A DNA stretch of 20,414 bases from CAVHIG01 sp963636105 (GTDB lineage Bacteria > Bacillota > Clostridia > Peptostreptococcales > Anaerovoracaceae). The notes beneath the pieces are model-generated. The model saw only the letters and a list, made by a program, of their open reading frames with translations, was not told where the DNA came from and did no database searches. Positions 1 through 7,925 of this stretch are shown one piece after another. Both the position numbers and the translations under genes were made by a program. Position 1 is the stretch's first letter. Every line of letters starts with the position of its first letter. The stretch is taken from the NCBI GenBank assembly GCA_963636105.1, contig CAVHIG010000037.1:1-20414 (forward strand), read 5' to 3'.

Positions 1-62
1 ATTCTCCAAAGGGCAAAAATTTCGGCGGCGCAGTCTAATCCTCAGTGTGAAAAAGGTTCTTT

Positions 63-88
63 TACGCTTTACAAAAGCGGAATTTTTT
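63..88 (+). terminator. possible rho-independent terminator at the left edge
   Basis: On the plus strand CGCTTT-ACA-AAAGCG forms a 6-bp hairpin followed after GAA by six T. It would end a plus-strand transcript entering from left of the window and converging on queA. In the minus direction no T-run follows directly, so it is a poor terminator for queA. The frame starting at base 3 stays open only to a TAA at 36-38, too short to call a gene. The remaining bases 1-89 show nothing else recognisable. Confidence 0.35.
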
Positions 89-89
89 G

Positions 90-1124
90 TCATTTTATCA
101 GCATAGCATCCCCATAGCTGAAAAAGTGATACCTCTCCTTGACCGCGATTTCATATGCCGCCAGGATTTTTTCCCTGTCATAAAGCGCGGAAATCAGCAT
201 GAGCAGCGTGGATTTCGGAAGATGAAAATTCGTGATCAATGAATCTATGATCTTGAATTTGTATCCGGGATATATAAATATTCCGGTGCTCCCCGCGCCT
301 GCCCTTACAGAGCCGTCATCTAAGGCCGCGCTTTCAAGCGTCCTTGTGGAAGTCGTACCCACAGCTATTATCCTGCCGCCGCGCTCCCTTGTCTCATTTA
401 TAATCCGGGCATTTTCCTCATCTATCTCATACTCCTCAAAATGCATCTTATGCTCTTCCACAACGTCGCATTTTACCGGCCTAAATGTGCCTATGCCCAC
501 ATGCAAGGTCACATACGCAAGCCGCACGCCCTTGTCACGCGCCTTTTGCAAAAGCTCCTCCGTAAAGTGAAGCCCCGCAGTTGGCGCCGCAACAGAACCC
601 TCCTCCTTGCAATATACAGTCTGATATCTGTCCTTATCCGCAGCCGTGCTCTCGCGCTCTATATAGGGCGGAAGCGGCATCTTCCCAAGCTCCTCAAGGC
701 GCTCCATAAAAATGCCCTCGTACTCAAATTCCACTATGCGCGTGCCTTCATCGCCATAGCCCACAATCCTCGCCTGGAAAAGCTTATCCTCTGAAAACGA
801 AATCACATCGCCTACCTTCGCGCGCTTTCCAGGTTTTACCAAAGTTTCCCATCTATCGCCGCAAAGCCTCTTGCTCAGCAAAAATTCAATCTTTGCGCCC
901 GTCCCAAGCTTGGTACCGAAAAGCCTTGCCGGTATGACCTTGGAATTGTTCATCACAAGGCAGTCGCCCGGATTCAAATACTCCAGCACGTCGTAAAAAT
1001 GCCTGTGCTCTATCTTTCCCGTGTCGCGATGCACAACCATAAGCCTTGAAGAATCGCGCTTTTCAGCCGGTTTCTGGGCGATCAGCTCCTCCGGCAGGTT
1101 ATAATCAAAATCACTTACATTCAT
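90..1124 (-). CDS. queA: S-adenosylmethionine:tRNA ribosyltransferase-isomerase QueA
   Basis: QueA moves the ribosyl part of S-adenosylmethionine onto 7-aminomethyl-7-deazaguanine at the wobble base of tRNA, giving epoxyqueuosine in the cytoplasm. The 344-residue product is full length for the family. It starts with the usual DFDYNLPEELIAQ-type segment and carries the family blocks SVAAPTAGLHFT and HVGIGTFRPV, then a C-terminal TNFHLPKSTLLML stretch. The ATG overlaps the TGA of the upstream ABC exporter gene (ATGA), which suggests translational coupling, and AAGGA lies just before it. The gene ends the left minus-strand cluster. In many clostridia tgt follows queA, but only 89 bases remain here and no tgt start is visible. 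Identification is firm. Confidence 0.97.
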   Translation of the reverse strand: MNVSDFDYNLPEELIAQKPAEKRDSSRLMVVHRDTGKIEHRHFYDVLEYLNPGDCLVMNNSKVIPARLFGTKLGTGAKIEFLLSKRLCGDRWETLVKPGKRAKVGDVISFSEDKLFQARIVGYGDEGTRIVEFEYEGIFMERLEELGKMPLPPYIERESTAADKDRYQTVYCKEEGSVAAPTAGLHFTEELLQKARDKGVRLAYVTLHVGIGTFRPVKCDVVEEHKMHFEEYEIDEENARIINETRERGGRIIAVGTTSTRTLESAALDDGSVRAGAGSTGIFIYPGYKFKIIDSLITNFHLPKSTLLMLISALYDREKILAAYEIAVKERYHFFSYGDAMLIK

Positions 1125-2890
1125 ATATCCTTCTTGTCTCCTCCCAAGTTTTGCGTCCTGTAAAGCTCCGCATAGTCTCCATTTTTAGACAAAAGCTCCT
1201 CATGTGTGCCGTGCTCGGAAATAAGTCCGTCCCGAACCACAAGTATGTGACTGGCATTTCTCACAGTCGAAAGCCTATGCGCTATGATGAGCGTCGTCCT
1301 GCCCTTTGCAAGCTCATTGAAGGCCTTTTGAATCTTCGCCTCCGTCACGCTATCGAGCGCCGATGTCGCCTCATCCAAAATGAGGATAGGCGGATTTTTC
1401 AGGAAAATCCGTGCTATGGATACCCTCTGCTTTTGTCCGCCCGAAAGCAACGTGCCGCGCTCACCTACATAGGTGTCAAAGCCCGCCGGCATGGCCATTA
1501 TATCATCGTAAATCTCGGCTCTCCTTGCCGCTTCCTTCACCTCTTCCAAAGTAGCGTCCGGCCTTCCATAGCGAATGTTTTCGAAAATTGTATCCGCAAA
1601 CAAAAATATATCCTGCTGCACAATTCCTATGTTTTGTCTAAGCGATTTTTGCGAAATATCCCTTACGTCCGTGCCATCTATTTTTATTTTGCCTGCGGAA
1701 ACGTCGTAGAACCTCGGCACAAGCTGGCAAAGCGTAGTTTTGCCGCCTCCGGACGGGCCTACGACAGCAATGGTCTCACCCTTATTTACATTGAAAGTAA
1801 TCCCTTTGAGCACAGGCACATTCTTTTCGTCAGGATATGAAAATTCCACATTCTCAATATCTATATAGCCCTCGGCTCGCGAAAGCTCCTTTGCATCCGG
1901 CTTATCCTTTAAGCTCGGTTCGGTGCGCATAATCTCCACAAACCTTGTAAGTCCGGCAAATCCGCTTGTAAAAAGCTCCGCAAAATTCGCGAGCTTTCTT
2001 ATAGGCGAGATAAAAGTGGAGATATATAGGCTGAATGTAAAGAGATCGATATAATTCATGCGTCCCTTCATTATGAGATAACCGCCTACCGCTATGACCG
2101 CGGCAGACATCACGCACATAAAAAATTCCATCGAAGCATTGAAAATGCCCATCTCTTTGTGAAACATCCTCTTGGAAGTCTTGAATTGATCATTCGAATG
2201 GCAAAATTTGTCAATCTCCATTCCCTCATTTGCAAAGGCCTTTGCCGTCCTTATCCCGGACAGGCTCGATTCAAGCTCGGAATTTATGCTCGCAGTCTTG
2301 ACCTTCACAGCCCGGGACGCCGCGCTCATCTTCCTCCTGCGCTGCATCACCACGAATATGAAAATCGGAATGATTATCGCTACCACTAGGGCAAGTCGCC
2401 ACTCAATCGTAGCCATTATAATAATAGCGCCCACTATTGTAACCGAAGATATAAAAATATCCTCCGGCCCGTGATGAGCCAGCTCCGTAAGCTCAAAAAG
2501 ATCATTTGTCATACGGCTCATGAGCTGCCCCGTCCTGTTTTGGTCATAAAAGTCAAAGCCCATCTCCTGCAAATGCCTAAAAAGCGACTCCCTTATATCC
2601 GCTTCGACCAAAATACCAAAGGTATGTCCAAGATAGCATATGATAAAATACATAACCGCGCGCAGCAAAAAAGCCACAAAAATAATCGCCATCACCGTAA
2701 AGAAGGTATTATAAAGCTTCGCCGGCAGCAAATCATTCATACACATCCTGGACACATATGGAAACGCCAGGTCGATGAGGCATATCACCAGCGCGCAGGT
2801 CAAATCCAGAAAGAAAAGCCCCTTGTGCGGTTTAAAATATGAAATAAAAATCCGAAGAGGCGATCTCTCCTGAAATTCCTTTGTAGTCAA
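1121..2890 (-). CDS. ABC exporter, fused transmembrane and ATP-binding domains (MsbA/BmrA-like)
   Basis: This is a half-size ABC exporter that would work as a dimer in the cytoplasmic membrane. Counting from a TTG at 2899, residues about 25-320 form a six-helix exporter domain and residues about 345-590 the ATPase. The ATPase has Walker A GPSGGGKTT (381-389), signature LSGGQ (485-489), Walker B ILILDE ending at E510 and the switch histidine in IIAHRLST. All catalytic motifs are intact. The TTG at 2899 touches the AAAGGA ribosome site, so I prefer the TTG at 2890, which leaves a 9-base spacer and a 589-residue product. The substrate cannot be told from sequence; lipid or drug export is only a family-level guess. 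It sits between spoIID and queA and overlaps queA by four bases. No separate promoter is evident in the 62-base gap upstream. Confidence 0.9.
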   Translation of the reverse strand: MTTKEFQERSPLRIFISYFKPHKGLFFLDLTCALVICLIDLAFPYVSRMCMNDLLPAKLYNTFFTVMAIIFVAFLLRAVMYFIICYLGHTFGILVEADIRESLFRHLQEMGFDFYDQNRTGQLMSRMTNDLFELTELAHHGPEDIFISSVTIVGAIIIMATIEWRLALVVAIIIPIFIFVVMQRRRKMSAASRAVKVKTASINSELESSLSGIRTAKAFANEGMEIDKFCHSNDQFKTSKRMFHKEMGIFNASMEFFMCVMSAAVIAVGGYLIMKGRMNYIDLFTFSLYISTFISPIRKLANFAELFTSGFAGLTRFVEIMRTEPSLKDKPDAKELSRAEGYIDIENVEFSYPDEKNVPVLKGITFNVNKGETIAVVGPSGGGKTTLCQLVPRFYDVSAGKIKIDGTDVRDISQKSLRQNIGIVQQDIFLFADTIFENIRYGRPDATLEEVKEAARRAEIYDDIMAMPAGFDTYVGERGTLLSGGQKQRVSIARIFLKNPPILILDEATSALDSVTEAKIQKAFNELAKGRTTLIIAHRLSTVRNASHILVVRDGLISEHGTHEELLSKNGDYAELYRTQNLGGDKKDI

Positions 2891-2961
2891 ATCAAACAAT
2901 CCTTTCTAAATCTCTAAAAATCGTCAAAAGTCGCCAAAGAACAACAAAATACGACCGCTTT

Positions 2962-4554
2962 TTAATAATCCGCAATCTCAATATCCGTATAATAATACTT
3001 TAAAATCGCCTGATAGTCAAATCCCTGTTTCGCCATCTCAATCGCCGAATCCTGAGGCATACCCACGCCGTGCCCATAGCCAAGTCCGTTGAAATATACT
3101 GTTCCTTCTGTGATTTTTACATCGATACCGGTGCCTTTTGTGCTGCCCTTATCATTTTTTCCGTCATTTGCGGTATTTTCCTTTACCTCTGACTCGCCGG
3201 AATTCTCAGCTGCAGAAAGCTTTTCAACTCCGCTCGCGGAGACTACATAGATCTCATTTGAAGAAAGCTTTTGAGCCTTTCCGGAATTTCCTATCGCATA
3301 GAGTCCGCTTCCAAGGCTTAGCTTCGCACAGCCATCATTTCCCTTCACATTTATCGCAAGTGCCTTTGCGGAAACGGCGGAGCTCCCCGCGCTCACAGAG
3401 CTTCCCGCAGAAGCGGAGGCCTGCGAAGTTTCCGCGGACTGAGGCTTGGATGTAAGTCCCGCCTTGGTATACGTAAACTTATTATTGTCAACCGTAAACA
3501 TTCCCGACTTTATCACCGAGGCTCCGAAAATCGATTGAACGCTTGAAAACTTAAGGGTTTTGGAGCCGCTACTGCCTACAAATTCTATCTTATCGACACT
3601 TCCCGAATCGTGCCTCGATACTACTTCGATACTTTCAAGCTCCCCGATATCATAGCCTGCATTTGCAAGCTTTTTTTCAATATCATCAAAGCTATATGCC
3701 ACACTCCAAGGGTAAGCCGGCGAATATTCATCCTTTACACCGCGCAGATAGCCTTCCTTGCCGCCCCAAACGTCCTCGGAATTTTCCGTATGGCCGCCGC
3801 TATTTTTAGAATAAAATCCGGAGACCACCTTGTCCGCATACCAAAGCACAAGGCCGCTTGTCTCCTCGACCGCACGTGTAGTCTCTGCATATTCTCCATC
3901 ATAGCCTTTGTACATCTGGCAGTGAGTATTGCTGCATATGTCAAAGCCGTAGGCCTTATGCCGTCCTTCATTGCAAATCACATAGCTCCTTGCGGTCACA
4001 GCCTGTGCTTTCAAGGCCTCGAGCGGACAGCCGTGAGACATTTCGGCATTTATCACGCCATATAGATATTCCTCCAGCGGAAGGTAATTTATGACATTTA
4101 TACTGCTGTTTGAATTTACACTGAACATTATGCCGCCCCTATAGCGGGCAGAACCAAATTTCAAGACAACATCATCCTCATAGGCAAGCGGCAGGATTAC
4201 TCCGTCGGCACCTATATCCGAGGAAATAAGCGTACCGTCCGTGTCCGTCACCTTGAAACCGCCATCATATGTAATTTCAATGCTTTCATAGGCAGGCAGC
4301 GGCAAAAGCTCCTCTATGCCGTCCTCATCTGCCCTGCATATGATGAATCCGCCCTCGGCACTCAAGCTTGCTGATTTCACAGCCGAAGATGAGTATTTTA
4401 AGCCCACCTTTATCCACTTGCCGTTGTAGGTGCCATAATCGGAAGCATGCGCCTTCTGCGGCGGCATTACAAAAATGGATACATCTACCAAAGCAATTAC
4501 AAGAATCAGGATTATGAATATATTTGAAAAACGTGATATTATATTTTTAAACAT
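2962..4554 (-). CDS. spoIID: SpoIID/LytB-domain peptidoglycan lytic protein
   Basis: SpoIID is a membrane-anchored lytic transglycosylase that cuts denuded glycan strands during forespore engulfment. The 530-residue product has one N-terminal membrane segment or signal (about residues 10-30). The SpoIID core begins near residue 150 with NYLPLEEYLYGV and the catalytic-type glutamate E171 in NAEM. H199, C207 and C212 fit the zinc-ligand region described for clostridial SpoIID. Later blocks are NSGGHTENSEDVWGG and, at residues 487-500, YFNGLGYGHGVGMP. About 120 residues rich in Ser, Ala, Gly and charge (365-485) interrupt the core before this last block, making it longer than the Bacillus protein. 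Whether it is the true sporulation SpoIID or a vegetative LytB-like paralogue is not settled by sequence. The ribosome site is weak (AGAAAG). A possible promoter, TTGCAA-17-AATAAA, lies upstream but is unconvincing. Confidence 0.87.
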   Translation of the reverse strand: MFKNIISRFSNIFIILILVIALVDVSIFVMPPQKAHASDYGTYNGKWIKVGLKYSSSAVKSASLSAEGGFIICRADEDGIEELLPLPAYESIEITYDGGFKVTDTDGTLISSDIGADGVILPLAYEDDVVLKFGSARYRGGIMFSVNSNSSINVINYLPLEEYLYGVINAEMSHGCPLEALKAQAVTARSYVICNEGRHKAYGFDICSNTHCQMYKGYDGEYAETTRAVEETSGLVLWYADKVVSGFYSKNSGGHTENSEDVWGGKEGYLRGVKDEYSPAYPWSVAYSFDDIEKKLANAGYDIGELESIEVVSRHDSGSVDKIEFVGSSGSKTLKFSSVQSIFGASVIKSGMFTVDNNKFTYTKAGLTSKPQSAETSQASASAGSSVSAGSSAVSAKALAINVKGNDGCAKLSLGSGLYAIGNSGKAQKLSSNEIYVVSASGVEKLSAAENSGESEVKENTANDGKNDKGSTKGTGIDVKITEGTVYFNGLGYGHGVGMPQDSAIEMAKQGFDYQAILKYYYTDIEIADY

Positions 4555-4557
4555 TAT

Positions 4558-4623
4558 TTATTTCTTTCTTCGTTTATATTTATTGAGCGGAAAACTATTT
4601 TTTGCAAAAGGTCTGTCTATCAT
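4558..4623 (-). CDS. possible 21-residue basic leader peptide upstream of spoIID
   Basis: A 21-codon frame starts at ATG (4623) and ends with TAA two codons before, and in frame with, the spoIID ATG. Its C-terminus is strongly basic (NKYKRRKK). The frame is open further upstream, back into the 3' end of ruvB, but has no better start. No clear Shine-Dalgarno precedes it, so it may be chance. The 122-base ruvB-spoIID gap holds nothing else that I recognise. Confidence 0.15.
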   Translation of the reverse strand: MIDRPFAKNSFPLNKYKRRKK

Positions 4624-4676
4624 CGCAAAGTCGCTCGTAACTATTTTTCTGCTGGAAAGCCCATACGCTGCCGCGT

Positions 4677-5696
4677 CTATATGGACAGCTGCTCTGCCTC
4701 AGGACAGCTAAGTCCAAGGTGCTTATACGCAAGCTCTGTGGCCATACGTCCCTTTTGTGTCCTGTTTAAAAGACCGGCCTGTATGAGATATGGCTCGTGA
4801 GCATCCTCTATTGTGACACGTTCCTCGCCGATGGAGGCCGCTATCGTATCTATACCTACAGGTCCGCCTTTGAATCTTTCTATGATAGTACGCAAAATCT
4901 CGCGGTCGAGTCCCTCAAGACCCAAGTCATCCACACCAAGCGCTCTGAGAGCCTCGCTTGTAATCTCCATGTCTATAAGCGAGCTGCCCTTTACCTGGCC
5001 AAAGTCCCGCACACGCTTCAGCATTCTATTTGCCACACGAGGAGTGCCGCGCGAACGCTTTGCAAGCGCCTCAAGCGACGGCTCGTCTATCTCAACTCCG
5101 AGTATCCCGGCCGTACGATGTATGATCCTTTTGAGCTCATCTGTTGTATACAGTTCAAATTTGCTGAGCACGCCAAATCTGTCGCGCAGCGGCGCCGAGA
5201 GGCTTCCTGCCCTTGTCGTCGCTCCTATCAGCGTAAATTTCGCAAGATCCAGTCTTATCGATCTTGCAGAGGGGCCTTTGCCTATGATTATATCTATAGC
5301 AAAATCTTCCATTGCGGAATACAAAACCTCCTCCACGGAGCGATTGAGCCTGTGTATCTCATCTATAAAAAGCACGTCATTTTCATTCAAATTTGTGAGT
5401 ATGGCCGCCAAATCACCTGCTCTCTCTATGGCAGGCCCCGACGTGATCCTTATATCCACACCAAGCTCATTTGCTATGATGCCCGCAAGCGTAGTCTTTC
5501 CAAGCCCCGGCGGCCCGTAAAAAAGCACGTGATCAAGCGGCTCGTGACGAAGCTTTGCGGCCTCTATAAAGATTTTTAGATTATCTGTCGCCGCCTGCTG
5601 CCCTATATAATCATCCAAATGCTGAGGACGCAGCGTGAGCTCGGCACGCTCCTCCCCAAAATTCAGATTCGTATCCGTAATCCGTTCATCAACCAT
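4677..5696 (-). CDS. ruvB: Holliday junction branch migration ATPase RuvB
   Basis: RuvB is the hexameric AAA+ motor that, with RuvA, drives branch migration of Holliday junctions in recombination repair. The 339-residue protein has the family N-terminus LRPQHLDDYIGQ, Walker A GPPGLGKT (61-68), Walker B VLFIDEIH (D112/E113), a sensor-1 region LIGATTRAG and the arginine-finger segment APLRDRFG. A C-terminal winged helix follows, including TQKGRMATE. Length and all motifs are normal. The ATG follows GGAG by about nine bases and ruvA ends 15 bases upstream, so the two are almost surely cotranscribed. RuvB is LexA-controlled in several bacteria; the candidate operator here lies upstream of ruvC at 7851-7866. 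Confidence 0.98.
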   Translation of the reverse strand: MVDERITDTNLNFGEERAELTLRPQHLDDYIGQQAATDNLKIFIEAAKLRHEPLDHVLFYGPPGLGKTTLAGIIANELGVDIRITSGPAIERAGDLAAILTNLNENDVLFIDEIHRLNRSVEEVLYSAMEDFAIDIIIGKGPSARSIRLDLAKFTLIGATTRAGSLSAPLRDRFGVLSKFELYTTDELKRIIHRTAGILGVEIDEPSLEALAKRSRGTPRVANRMLKRVRDFGQVKGSSLIDMEITSEALRALGVDDLGLEGLDREILRTIIERFKGGPVGIDTIAASIGEERVTIEDAHEPYLIQAGLLNRTQKGRMATELAYKHLGLSCPEAEQLSI

Positions 5697-5711
5697 TAAA
5701 AATCTCTCCTG

Positions 5712-6320
5712 TTACAAGTTTTTCAAAGCCTGCCTGATATATTCTGATGTGGACAGACCAGGCTCCTTCACAGCGCCCATCGCCGTTAGTGCCTCGCTCT
5801 TACTGTAGCCAAGGCTTATAAGCGCATTTATCGCTTCCCCTCGCTCATCATCAGGCATCGCGATGCCGGCCTGCGCCTCACTAAATACCGGCTCTTCATC
5901 CGTGCCAAATAAAGCCGCGTCTCCGATCTTATCCTTGAGCTCAAGCACTATCCTCTCCGCAATCTTCTTTCCGACGCCATTTGCCCTCGTGAGCGTCTTT
6001 GCGTCCTCAAAAACTATAGCGCGCTTTACATCATTTAAAGGCATAGCCGAAAGCACCGCAAGCGCAGCCTTTGCCCCCACGCCGCTGACCGTAATAAGCT
6101 TATTAAACAGCTCAAGCGAAGCCTTGTCCGAAAAGCCATAGAGACTCACATCATCCTCGCGCACCATCATCACCGTAAATACAGTGACAGAATCTCCCTC
6201 GTTTGCCAAATATACCGACGAATTATCAGGCATATGTATCTCATATCCTATGCCGCCCGTCTCTATCACAGCCCCGCCATCGAATTTCATGGCAAGCTTG
6301 CCCTTTATATAATGTATCAT
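5712..6320 (-). CDS. ruvA: Holliday junction DNA-binding protein RuvA
   Basis: RuvA tetramers clamp the four-way junction and load RuvB. The 202-residue protein has the N-terminal OB-fold beginning MIHYIKGKL. Two helix-hairpin-helix motifs follow, in FNKLITVSGVGAKAALAVLS and LTRANGVGKKIAERIVLEL. The C-terminal RuvB-binding three-helix domain (about 155-202) contains EAINALISLGYSKSEA. I keep the first ATG because family members start with this MI..I.G.L pattern, although the nearest purine-rich site (AAGGGA) is about 15 bases away and so weak. A small AGGC-TTATT-GCCT stem lies in the gap before the start. The gene is part of the ruvC-EFR1-ruvA-ruvB run. Confidence 0.97.
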   Translation of the reverse strand: MIHYIKGKLAMKFDGGAVIETGGIGYEIHMPDNSSVYLANEGDSVTVFTVMMVREDDVSLYGFSDKASLELFNKLITVSGVGAKAALAVLSAMPLNDVKRAIVFEDAKTLTRANGVGKKIAERIVLELKDKIGDAALFGTDEEPVFSEAQAGIAMPDDERGEAINALISLGYSKSEALTAMGAVKEPGLSTSEYIRQALKNL

Positions 6321-6367
6321 CTGCTATTCAAAATTCCCTTCTATAAGGCAATAAGCCTATTTCAAAC

Positions 6368-7198
6368 CTACTCCGCAAAATAAAATCTGCTTTCCTTCCT
6401 TGCGGTATAATTTTTCTCAAGATAAGCCACATGCGACAAAAATGCCTCGTCCTCAAAATGCTTCGCCTTTGCCGGGCATGTCTTTATGCAGGCTTGACAC
6501 TTTATGCATACCCCGCTGACTACCGAAGGCTCTGCCGCATCGATAGAGCCCATAGGACAGACACCTGCGCACAGCCCGCAGCCCTTGCATTTCTCAGCAT
6601 CCGTTATAGGTTTCGCCTTGAGAAACTTCGCCGGATTCCCGTCGAGTCCAAGCGGCGTATAATACGGCCCAACAGGGTCATTTCCCTCTGGCACCACCTT
6701 TCCCGGCTCTCCATCCAGCGCAAGTATATTATCAGCGACCTTGTCCGCAAATTTATCTATCTCCTGCAAATCGCTTTCATCCGGTCTGCCCGGCGCTATC
6801 TTATCCGAAAAGACGTGGCTTCCCGGGATACTTGCCGCGGCTATACTGCGGAAACTGCGCTCGCCTAGCTCATTTCGAAGTTCCATGAGAGTATCGCCTG
6901 CGCTTCTGTTGCCGTAGAGTGCTACAGGAAGAAGCAATGCCCCGCCGCCAAAAAAGCCCTCCTGTACAAAAGGCAGGATTTTGTTTGGAATCCTCCCCGC
7001 GTATGTAGGTACCCCAAAGACTACAAGGTCTCCCTTTGAGAAGGAATATACGCCGTTTCTGCTTCCCGGAAGCGTAAAATCTATGCATTCGCAAGGCTTT
7101 CCGAGCTTGCCCGCAATTTTCTCTGCTATCCTGTCTACAACACTTGAGACATTTCCCGTAGGACTGAAATATACCGCCCAAACCTTTTCGATATTCAT
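6368..7198 (-). CDS. EFR1-type protein: flavodoxin fold plus two [4Fe-4S] clusters
   Basis: The 276-residue product fuses an N-terminal flavodoxin-like domain with a C-terminal two-cluster ferredoxin, the layout of EFR1-family ferredoxins. The FMN phosphate loop is SPTGN (12-16), and GVPTYAGRIP (62-71) matches the second FMN-contact region. The cysteines form two CxxCxxCxxxCP motifs, C204/C207/C210/C214 and C231/C234/C237/C241, so both clusters look complete. It is most likely a cytoplasmic electron carrier; the partner is unknown. I chose the ATG at 7198, with GGGAG six bases upstream, over an in-frame start 11 codons earlier that lacks a site. The gene sits between ruvC and ruvA with short gaps, so it should share their transcript. 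No known role links it to Holliday-junction processing. Confidence 0.88.
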   Translation of the reverse strand: MNIEKVWAVYFSPTGNVSSVVDRIAEKIAGKLGKPCECIDFTLPGSRNGVYSFSKGDLVVFGVPTYAGRIPNKILPFVQEGFFGGGALLLPVALYGNRSAGDTLMELRNELGERSFRSIAAASIPGSHVFSDKIAPGRPDESDLQEIDKFADKVADNILALDGEPGKVVPEGNDPVGPYYTPLGLDGNPAKFLKAKPITDAEKCKGCGLCAGVCPMGSIDAAEPSVVSGVCIKCQACIKTCPAKAKHFEDEAFLSHVAYLEKNYTARKESRFYFAE

Positions 7199-7252
7199 GA
7201 AAATCTCCCTTCCGCCGCCTAAAACGGCCAAATTATCTGCTAAGCTATCTTA

Positions 7253-7750
7253 TCATTTCAATCTTTTAAGGATGTCCCTGCCCTTTGCCGAATGCCCATG
7301 GCAGATAGCGGCGGCCAGTGCATCCGCCGTATCATCTGGCTTTGGAACCTCTTTCAGATTTAAAATCGTCTTTACCATGGCCTGTACCTGCTTTTTCTCC
7401 GCTCTGCCATAGCCTACAAGGGCCTGCTTTATTTGCAGAGGCGTGTACTCATTTATCTCAAGACCGGAATTTGCACATGCCAAAATGGCCACGCCTCTCG
7501 CCTGCCCAACCATTATGACCGTCTTTTGATTTGTATTATAAAAAAGCTGCTCAATGGAGACGACATCCGGCTCATATTCTGCGATAATATCCATGAGAGA
7601 ATTATATAGAATCTTGAGACGTGATGGCATATCCATATTTGCTTGTGTCGTCACCGCCCCGTAGCCTGCTGTCGTAAAATGATTTCCCTTCATATCCACT
7701 ATGCCATAGCCCATGATCGCATAGCCGGGATCGATGCCAAGTATCCGCAT
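7253..7750 (-). CDS. ruvC: Holliday junction resolvase RuvC
   Basis: RuvC is the dimeric Mg-dependent endonuclease that cuts Holliday junctions symmetrically after RuvAB migration. The 165-residue product begins MRILGIDPGY. It carries the four acidic catalytic positions of the family: D7, E67 (in SIEQLF), D140 and D143 (in KPDDTADALA). Length is normal. The ATG at 7750 has GGAGG 12 bases upstream, slightly far. It is the first gene of the left minus-strand run and is divergent from argR. A good promoter with a palindrome in its spacer lies at 7841-7869. Confidence 0.97.
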   Translation of the reverse strand: MRILGIDPGYAIMGYGIVDMKGNHFTTAGYGAVTTQANMDMPSRLKILYNSLMDIIAEYEPDVVSIEQLFYNTNQKTVIMVGQARGVAILACANSGLEINEYTPLQIKQALVGYGRAEKKQVQAMVKTILNLKEVPKPDDTADALAAAICHGHSAKGRDILKRLK

Positions 7751-7810
7751 ATTTAAGTGAAGCCTCCGTCAAATAAAAACAGCTCAATATATCGGGCTGC
7801 ATTTATTTTC

Positions 7811-7839
7811 TTGCATTTTAATAGACTGTTTGGTATAAT
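7811..7839 (+). promoter_or_regulatory. predicted argR-recN promoter
   Basis: TTGCAT (7811-7816), a 17-base spacer, and a perfect TATAAT (7834-7839) fit a housekeeping sigma-A promoter with a weak -35. Transcription would start near 7846, giving an untranslated leader of about 80 bases before argR. The start point lies beside a 16-bp palindrome and faces the predicted ruvC promoter. The tRNA-Ser promoter in this window has the same two hexamers and spacing. Confidence 0.65.
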
Positions 7840-7840
7840 T

Positions 7841-7869
7841 ATTTTATCACACAAACATATGTTTGTCTA
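7841..7869 (-). promoter_or_regulatory. predicted ruvC-operon promoter
   Basis: On the minus strand TAGACA (7864-7869, five of six matches to TTGACA), a 17-base spacer and TAAAAT (7841-7846, five of six) form a promoter. A TG dinucleotide one base before the -10 makes it an extended -10. The spacer contains most of the palindrome at 7851-7866. Its start would fall near 7834, inside the argR -10, so the two promoters face each other and probably cannot be occupied together. Confidence 0.55.
7851..7866. promoter_or_regulatory. perfect 16-bp palindrome, LexA (SOS) box-like operator
   Basis: ACAAACATATGTTTGT is a perfect inverted repeat. Its inner 14 bases (CAAACATATGTTTG) match the Bacillus-type LexA/DinR consensus CGAACRNRYGTTYG at 13 positions; only the G at position 2 is A. 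It lies in the spacer of the ruvC promoter and about five bases past the argR start, an ideal place for repression of both. It does not resemble the AT-rich Gram-positive ARG box. LexA control is inference from this match and from the repair genes on both sides. Confidence 0.6.
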
Positions 7870-7925
7870 CACAATATGACAAATTTACTGACTGGCGCAA
7901 GGATAGATTTACAGGAGATTTTCAC

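Noticed and set aside
3..38. Possible end of a plus-strand gene at the left edge, stopping at TAA 36-38
   Set aside because: Only 11 codons are visible with no recognisable sequence, although a hairpin terminator follows.
7851..7866. The palindrome as an ARG box for ArgR autoregulation
   Set aside because: Gram-positive ARG boxes resemble TGAAT-ATTCA-type sequences with a different core; this site fits the LexA pattern much better.
7863..7925. An upstream TTG start for argR
   Set aside because: It lies inside the palindrome, lacks a ribosome site, and adds residues not seen in ArgR; AGGAG points to the ATG at 7926.
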